Assembly: GCA_018881555.1 (NCBI GenBank)
Contig: JACAXG010000071.1
Span: forward strand, 133,663 to 197,662
Direction of reading: 5' to 3'
DNA: 64,000 nt
From: Amblyornis subalaris
Lineage: Eukaryota > Chordata > Aves > Passeriformes > Ptilonorhynchidae
The position numbers were made by a program, and so were the translations under genes. Shown piece by piece: positions 57,695 through 64,000 of the stretch. Position 1 is the stretch's first letter; the number at the start of each line of letters is the position of its first letter. The notes under the pieces are model-generated. The model was not told the DNA's origin and searched no databases. It worked only from the letters and a program-made list of their open reading frames with translations.

Positions 57695-58012
57695 TGGAGA
57701 CGGACTTTGGACAAGGANCTGGAGTGATAGGACAAGGGGGAATGGCTTCCCACTGCCAGAGGGCAGGGTTAGATGGAATATTGGGAGGAAATTGTTCCCT
57801 GTGAGGGTGGTGAGGCCCTGGCACAGGTTGCCCAGAGAAGCTGTGGCTGCCCCTGGATCCCTGTCAGTGTCCAAGGCCAGGTTGGATGGGGCTTGGAACA
57901 ACATGGGCTAGTGGAAGGTGTCCCCCTGCCCATGGCAGGGGGTTGGAATGAGATGGGCTTTAAGGTCCCTTCCCACCCAAACCATCTTGTGATTCCATGN
58001 CTCTGTGATTCC
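57695..58012 (+). mobile_element. CR1 LINE 3' fragment
   Basis: GAGACGGACTTTGGACAAGG to CATGNCTCTGTGATTCC. Confidence 0.9.
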
Positions 58013-59152
58013 TTGCCAGCCAGCACCTCCAAACATGTGGGGTTGCCACCCATCCCTGCTGCTCAGAGCTGTGACCCCTCCCCACGANGGGACACCCTCC
58101 CCATGCCCATGTGAGGGCTGTGCCTGTCATTCCCTGCTCCAGCTGGGCTGGTCCTGCCCCATGCTGCTCTCCAGGAAGGTGTCCCATTGCTCCCCTCCCG
58201 CAAAGACCCCAGGGCTGGGATGCCATTCCCTCATCCAGCTTGGCCGGAGCAGCACCGGACTCAGCACATGGGCAGCTGTNACTGTGCTGATGGGAAACCC
58301 AATCCTTCCCGGGGCTGGAGCAGAGGGATGTCACCAGGCTGAGATCAGGGCCTGAAATACCCAGAGAGAGGGTCACCACACCCAGCCAGCCCTCCCGCCA
58401 CTGCCGGGCCTTCCATGGGCAACACAAACCCCAATCCCAGCGGGAATGCTGCCCTCNGGACCCTGTGACCACCCCAGCTCCTGCCACCCCTGCACAGGGA
58501 CACCCTGCAGCTGTCCATGCCCCCTGGAGCTGTAGGGCACCAGGAGCACCACAAGGCACTGAATCCAAGGTGGAAAAGGCAAAGCTGTGGGTGGAGCCGC
58601 GATCCGGGCAGACCCCAATGCCAGCAAATGCCTCAGGGGCTGGGATAGNCAGGGATTCCCTGGGGAAGGGCTCCTGAGCCAGCGATGCCGCAGGTGGCTG
58701 GTTTGCAGCTCCCATTCCTCCCAGAAAACCAAAAGGGCTTCCAACACTCCCCACTGTGGAAAAGCCTCTGCAATGTGAGCCCAGAAAGCAAACAGGCTCC
58801 TGGCCAGAGCGGGGGCCGTTGGCTGATAATTGGGGGCCCTTTGTGTCCTTTTGGGGAGGGGCACCACACCTGGGGCACCTGGCAAAGGTGGCAGCAGCGG
58901 TGGCACTCCGGGCACACCCCAGAGAGCTGCCCTCCCCTCCCCTCCCCTCACTNTGTGCTGGGAAGGAGCCGTTCCTCAGGTGCTGCTGGAAGCAGCCTCA
59001 AAACTCACTGCCCTAATAATGGGAAAAAATCGCTGTGTGGGAAAGAGGGCAGGAACCAGTGTGGATTTTCCAGGGAAAGCGGGTGGTGCTTGCGTGTTGA
59101 AGTGAGTCACAGGGGCTGGACAAGCGACACATGGTGTGATTTTTGGGGCTGT

Positions 59153-59232
59153 CCTGTGCAGGGCCAGGAGTTGGACTCAATGATGCTCGTGGGTCCCTTC
59201 CAACTCAGGCTATTCCATGATTCCATGATTCA
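59153..59232 (+). mobile_element. CR1 LINE 3' stub
   Basis: GGAGTTGGACTCAATGATGC to CCATGATTCCATGATTC. Confidence 0.8.
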
Positions 59233-60029
59233 GGGGACGGGATGCTCCGGCGTCATGCCGCCCCAGGGCAGGGCGAAGCTCCCAGCCCTTCTCCAGACAC
59301 TTGTGGTCAGTGACTCCTCTCTGTGTCACCGCATCCCTCCGATGTCCTGTGGGGTGTCCGAGTGCCAGTCCTGGGCTTGCCGAACCGTGGCTGTCCCTGC
59401 TGGAGCTAGACATGCCGGACACAGTCGGCACCAGCTGGAGCTGGAACTTCCGTGCCTCAGTTTCCTATCCCTGCACTNGGTGTTCCTCCCTTCCTTCCTT
59501 CTTGGCCAGGAGATCACCGGGAGCCGAGGGTGGAGTACAACAAAAATAGAGCTTTATTTTGGGACAAGTGCAATCGGAGCTGGGTCCTTCGGCCCCGGCG
59601 CNGAGACGCGAGCGTGGCAACGGCCACCACGGAGCCCGGCGGCGGTGCCAGGGCACGCACCCTGGGGTGTCCCTTTGCCGTGGTGAGCGTGTCCCGTGTC
59701 ACAGCCCAGCGCCGTCCTGGAGTGATGGCAGCTGCTCCAGGCTGCTCCCGTCCCCTCGGCCGGGCTCTCACCATCTCTGCCACGGATGCCAGTCTGCAGC
59801 GAGCTGGGAGGGGTGGGGACAGGGCCGGAGCTGCGGGGCCTGGAAGGGCACGGTGGGGACAAAGACGACGCTGGCAGCACCACCGGCAGCCCCGCGGGAT
59901 TGTCACGACACGGCGGGGATGGGGACAGGAGAGGGGACACGCACCCGCCCTGTCCTGGGCGTCCCGTTTGGCCACGAGAACCGAGTGTACAGAGAGCCAG
60001 GGGCCACTCCAGCCAGCAGAGCTCAGTAG

Positions 60030-62050
60030 TGACACATACACACAGACACACATGCACACACACAGTTCTGTGTGCCCAGGTGGGACAGCAGCCGGATGCG
60101 TGGAGCTGTGTATCCAGAGCCGTGTATCCACAGCCACATCCCTGGGCGTGCCCCGCCTGCGTGTGCACACGGGGACACCTCTGCACACACACAGGTACCT
60201 GCTCACCTGCACAGGGCCCGTGTGCACAGCAGTACCTGCCAGCAGCACAGCCCTGCACACACACACACAGGGCTGTGCACACGTGGAGGGGCTCTGGCAC
60301 ACACACACCCGGGCACACCAGCACACGTGTGCACACAGACACTCACANATGTACAGTCTGTACCGATGCACACCTGCCCACGTGCACGAGACCCGCTCAC
60401 ACACAGAGCCTGTGCACACCAACACACGTGTGCACACCACACACACATGCACACCAACACACACACATGCACATTAACACACACGTGCATACAGAGCTGT
60501 GCACACTGAAGTGTGTGCAGTGTCATACACGTCAACACGTGTGCCCCACACAGAGCCACGCTCACACCTGCAGAGCCTGTGCACACCCACATNCACAGAG
60601 CTGTGCACAGACCACTCACACCTGCAGAACCTGTGCAGTTCAACACAGAGCTGTGCACCCAACACACGTGTACACATCAGCACATCCATGTGCACAGTGC
60701 TGTGCACACCAGCACACATGTACACTGTGCACACCAGGACNTGTACACACAGATCTGGGCACACCAGAAAACACACGTGCACACAGCCATGCACAGGCAC
60801 ACGTGCACAGCACCATGCACCTCAGCACATCCTTGTGCACACAGAGCTATGCACCCCAGCACACGTGCACAAACTCACACACATGTGCAAACACCATGCA
60901 CCTCAGCACATGTTCACAGTATGTGCAGTCACACACACTGGCACACGTGCACACCCACACACCCACGTGCACACAGAGCCTCGCATGCTGGCACACACAC
61001 GTGCAAAGAGCCATACACACGTGGCCAGCACTGTCACCTCAGTGACAGTGTGCACACGGAGCCTCACACGCTGGCACACATGTGCCTACTCACACACCCC
61101 GGCACAGACATGCACAGCACCGTGTACACCAGCACACCTGTGTGCACACAGAGCCTCGCACACTGGCACACACATGTGTACAGAGTCACACATGCTGGCA
61201 CACACACGTGCAGAGTCACACGTGCACAGCACTGTGCGCCTCAGCACACCCCTGCGCGCACAGAGCCTCGCACACTGGCACACACATGTGTNNNNNNNNN
61301 NNNNNNNNNNNNNNNNNNNNNNNNNNNNNNNNNNNNNNNNNNNNNNNNNNNNNNNNNNNNNNNNNNNNNNNNNNNNNNNNNNNNNNNNNNNNNNNNNNNN
61401 NNNNNNNNNNNNNNNNNNNNNNNNNNNNNNNNNNNNNNNNNNNNNNNNNNNNNNNNNNNNNNNNNNNNNNNNNNNNNNNNNNNNNNNNNNNNNNNNNNNN
61501 NNNNNNNNNNNNNNNNNNNNNNNNNNNNNNNNNNNNNNNNNNNNNNNNNNNNNNNNNNNNNNNNNNNNNNNNNNNNNNNNNNNNNNNNNNNNNNNNNNNN
61601 NNNNNNNNNNNNNNNNNNNNNNNNNNNNNNNNNNNNNNNNNNNNNNNNNNNNNNNNNNNNNNNNNNNNNNNCTCACACGCTGGCACACATGTGCCTACTC
61701 ACACACCCCGGCACAGACATGCACAGCACCGTGTACACCAGCACACCTGTGTGCACACAGAGCCTCGCACACTGGCACACACATGTGTACAGAGTCACAC
61801 ATGCTGGCACACACACGTGCAGAGTCACACGTGCACAGCACTGTGCGCCTCAGCACACCCCTGCGCGCACAGAGCCTCGCACACTGGCACACACATGTGT
61901 ACAGAGTCACACATGCCGGCACACACACGTGCAGAGTCACACGTGCACAGCACTGTGCGCCTCAGCACACCCCTGCGCGCACAGAGCCTCGCACACTGGC
62001 ACACACATGTGCAGAGCCCCGCGCACTGGCACACCCGCGCACACCCGCTC
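60030..62050. repeat. Degenerate CA/TG-rich tandem array, about 2 kb
   Basis: Repeated cores such as GCACACA, CACACGTG and TGCACAC run continuously, mixing alternating purine-pyrimidine blocks with short spacers. The distal part resolves into a 112-bp period: the string AGAGCCTCGC recurs at 61759, 61871 and 61983. The array is interrupted by the assembly gap. All six frames stay unusually open through it, which produces long meaningless His/Thr/Cys/Val-rich frames. Confidence 0.85.
61292..61671. other. Assembly gap (380 N) flanked by a 229-bp exact direct repeat
   Basis: Bases 61063-61291 recur at 61672-61900 with no mismatch that I can find, an offset of 609. This may be a real higher-order repeat or the same locus placed on both sides of a scaffold gap. 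Confidence 0.9.
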
Positions 62051-62105
62051 CCAGCCCTCCTGCCCTCCCCCAGAGCCCTCCCGGTCCCGACCCGGCCCCA
62101 GCCCC

Positions 62106-62527
62106 CTACTCGCGGCGCGGGCGCGGGGCGCGCAGGGCCCAGCAGGCGGCCAGGAGCCGGGGCCGGTGGTACAGCACCATCCCGGCCAGCGTCAGCCCCA
62201 CGCCGGCGTAGCCCAGCGCGCCCAGCCGCGTGCCGAACAGCAGCCGGGACAGCAGCAGGTTGCCCACCACGGTGAGGCTGCCCAGGAGGTGCAGCGTGAG
62301 GGCGGAGGTGAGGGACAGGAGGCGGGAGGTGGCCAGGTTGTAGAGGACGGAGCCGAGGCAGCTGAGCAGGACGCAGCCCCAGAGCGCGGCGTCGGGGCGC
62401 AGGACGCCCTGCCACGAGGGGCCCAGCTCCAGCGCCACGGCCGCCCCGAACAGCAGCACGAAGCTGGGCAGGGACGTCAGGCCGAGCAGGGACAGCGCGT
62501 CCAGATGGTCCTCCTGCAGCAGCACGC
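62106..62527 (-). CDS. SLC35E4: SLC35E4 last coding exon
   Basis: The acceptor is CTGTCCCCCCAG. The exon completes a Ser codon and adds 139 residues with about four hydrophobic helices. The stop is TAG at 62108-62106. Its GC content is very high (many CTG/GCC codons), typical of avian microchromosome genes. Confidence 0.94.
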
Positions 62528-64000
62528 CTGGGGGGACAGGGGACAGTCAGCGGGACATCCCAGGGGGACACCCACCCGCCGCAGGGACAGCTGACACCCA
62601 CAGAGGCACCCCCAAATGGGGACACCCACCAACACGGATCCAAGCAGCAAAGAAATCCCAAATGTCACCGAGAAGGGGAAAATGAGCGGAGGGCAGTTCC
62701 TTTAATGGGCTGAGGGTTCTCTGGTTTGGGTGTGTCTCAGTTCGGGAGATGCCCCAGTTCAGAGTCCCTCATTTTTGGGATTCCTCGGTTTGGGGCTGCC
62801 CTGGTTCAGGGAGTGTCCCACTCTGGGAGTGGCCTGGTTCAGAGGGTGTCCAGTTTCAGGGGTGCCCAGGTCTGAGGGTCAAGGTGCCACAGGAAGGGTT
62901 GGACAGGGCAGTTTCCCCAGCCCATTTTGGAGCATTTGTCCCCATGTTCCCCCCTCCAGGTCACCCNGGGACAGCAAGGACAGCAGGGCTGGCTGCCATA
63001 CACAGACGTGCACAGGGGGCATGTGCTGTGTCCCCGGGCGATGAAGCAAACCCCACCCTCCTTGACACGACTGTCCNTGCCCCACCGGGGCTGAAAAGGT
63101 GACAGAGCAGTGGCACAACGAGCAGTGGTGTCCCTTGGGGGGCCACAGCCCCCNGGTACAGCTGTGGGGACCTTGGGGTGGGCACAGGGCCCTATGCCAG
63201 AGCCCATCTCCACAGTGTCTCGAGTCACAGGCTCCGGAGGAAACTCTCCCTTCCCAGCCAAAAACATTCCGGCCGGCTCTGCGCTGCCTTGTGCCAAGGA
63301 CATTGTGGCCCAGGTGGCACCACGGCCACCACAGTCCCTGAGAAGGGGGGACTCGCAGGGGCTCCAGCAGCCCACAGTGCCGGCAGGGAGCCCATGGGGA
63401 CGGGACAGGCTGGGTGACCCTGTGCCACACTAGGGCACTGCCACCCCCCATGGCCCCGGGATGCCACAGGGACACCAACGGTGTCATCACTGACACACTG
63501 AGGTCACATCACCTCAGGGCCACCAGCACGACACAGCCCGGAGGGGGGCAAGGGTGGCACTGGGGCTACGGTGACATGAACGTGGCACCAGGGCCAAGGG
63601 GGACAGCAGGTGGCACAGGCTGGGGTGAAACTGGGAGCCAGAGTGCCACCAGGGTTGGGGTGGCAATGGAGTGGCACTGAGACAAGGGTGGGCACGGAGT
63701 GTCACCAGCACCAGGGTGGCACGGGGGTGATGCCAGTGATAGGGTGGGGATGGGGTGGCACTGGGGCCGGGGTGACACCAGGGTGCACAGCGGGTGGCAC
63801 CGATGCCGGGGCGAGCAGGGAGAGCACCCAGCACTGGGATGGCACCGGGGCCGTGCCAGGGGCGGGCGGACATGCAGGACAGGGACAGGAACAGGTGGCA
63901 CTTACTCTGCTGGATGGACTTGAGGGCGCGGAGCACGGTGGCGGCCAGGAGGAAGCCGCAGCCGGGCTGGGAGAAGCAGAGGCCGCCGGCGATGCTGCAG
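62106..64000 (-). CDS. SLC35E4: SLC35E4, partial: end of exon 1 and last exon
   Basis: SLC35E4 is a multi-pass membrane protein of the nucleotide-sugar/triose-phosphate transporter superfamily (EamA-like fold); its substrate is not established. CDS = join of 63906-64000 (continuing past the right edge) and 62106-62527, minus strand. Exon 1 ends [12 protein letters not shown] plus one base before GTAAGT. Exon 2 restores Ser and reads [21 protein letters not shown]. Human SLC35E4 has FLLAATCLRGLKSVQQSALLQEERLDA at this place, with the same junction. The rest of exon 2 keeps [31 protein letters not shown] and [18 protein letters not shown], the family's last transmembrane helices, then a short basic tail ending RPRRE and TAG. 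The N-terminal two-thirds lies outside the window. Confidence 0.94.
62716..62880. repeat. Degenerate ~22-bp repeat (GGTTCAGGG-GTGTCC type)
   Basis: Elements such as CAGTTCGGGAGATGCCCC, GGTTCAGGGAGTGTCCC and GGTTCAGAGGGTGTCC follow each other. They lie within the SLC35E4 intron. Confidence 0.5.
63540..63890. repeat. Degenerate G-rich repeat (GGGGTGGCACTGGGGC type)
   Basis: GGGTGGCAC-like units of roughly 15-20 bp recur with variable spacers in the SLC35E4 intron. The G-rich strand is plus, so the transcribed RNA would be C-rich here. Confidence 0.5.
63906..64000 (-). CDS. SLC35E4: SLC35E4 exon 1, 3' part
   Basis: Thirty-one complete codons ([20 protein letters not shown], then [11 protein letters not shown]) plus partial codons at each end. 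The donor is GTAAGT at 63905. The sequence covers one transmembrane segment and the cytoplasmic QQS turn. Confidence 0.92.

Larger units (their letters stand above)
54960..59552. other. Intergenic or 5' region of the unrecognised gene
   Basis: Any further 5' exons of the unrecognised gene should lie here, but I could not define one. The stretch carries six CR1 fragments and a (CCTCC)n run near 58926-58950. An older-looking element around 57020-57180 was not identified. Confidence 0.4.
59553..62105 (-). other. Probable SLC35E4 3' untranslated region
   Basis: No other gene signal lies between the SLC35E4 stop and an AATAAA at 59558-59553 (CCAAAATAAAGC on the minus strand). If that signal is used, the untranslated region is about 2.55 kb plus the gap error and is dominated by the CA/TG-rich array. 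Earlier cleavage cannot be excluded, because 61292-61671 is unsequenced. Confidence 0.45.
62528..63905 (-). other. SLC35E4 intron
   Basis: This 1.4-kb intron is bounded by GTAAGT and CCCCCCAG. It holds only low-complexity GC-rich and repeat sequence, and no coding signal was seen. Confidence 0.8.

Noticed and set aside
58373..58951. Minus-strand 192-codon frame including FAFWAHIAEAFPQW
   Set aside because: It has a hydrophobic stretch that looked protein-like, but I found no splice sites in phase with the downstream gene, no family match, and comparable open frames on the other strand.
60513..62594. Plus-strand frames of 400-690 codons rich in His, Thr, Cys and Ala
   Set aside because: They are products of the CA/TG-rich array, which lacks stops in several frames, and they span 380 Ns. 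They also overlap SLC35E4 on the opposite strand.

Overview
The window looks like avian nuclear DNA. It carries about 33 fragments of one interspersed repeat whose 3' end carries ATTCTGTG-type octamers and whose body matches the chicken-repeat-1 (CR1) LINE. It has compact GC-rich first exons and three recognisable vertebrate genes, all on the minus strand. Their human counterparts lie on 22q12.2 (OSBP2, SLC35E4) and 12q24.13 (IQCD); from general knowledge both segments correspond to chicken chromosome 15. The species cannot be read from the sequence. The assembly is a draft: there are N gaps at 21788-21892 and 61292-61671, and isolated single N bases throughout, including inside coding exons.

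Layout, left to right. 1-14870: no OSBP2 exon found, probably OSBP2 intron 2, with scattered CR1 pieces and a 31-bp minisatellite. 14871-15079: OSBP2 coding exon 2 (second half of the PH domain). 15080-39836: the 24.8-kb OSBP2 intron 1, with no supported coding exon but three tandem arrays and CR1 fragments. 39837-40102: OSBP2 coding exon 1 in a CpG-rich promoter (E-box, G-quadruplex-like tract, two YY1-type ATGGCGG sites). 42001-47521: the complete 388-codon reading frame of IQCD/DRC10, a subunit of the ciliary nexin-dynein regulatory complex, in four phase-0 exons. 48270-48760: the CpG-rich presumed IQCD promoter, holding a good RFX X-box and a candidate divergent plus-strand start. 53438-54959: an unrecognised small gene, at least three phase-0 exons with a basic coiled-coil C-terminus, stop codon and AATAAA. 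59553-64000: SLC35E4, with a last coding exon at 62106-62527, part of exon 1 at 63906-64000, and a long 3' untranslated region containing about 2 kb of CA/TG-rich repeats.

The genes do not form an operon. All run right to left and each appears to have its own promoter and poly(A) signal. OSBP2 (sterol/phosphoinositide transfer) and SLC35E4 (nucleotide-sugar-transporter-like membrane protein) are neighbours in human, so their order here is ancestral-like. IQCD and the unrecognised gene lie between them, and DUSP18, which lies between them in human, is not visible. I saw no CRISPR array, tRNA or rRNA gene. The most interesting leads are the unrecognised gene, the X-box/divergent promoter, the IQCD stop codon embedded in AATAAA, and the repeat architecture around the assembly gaps.
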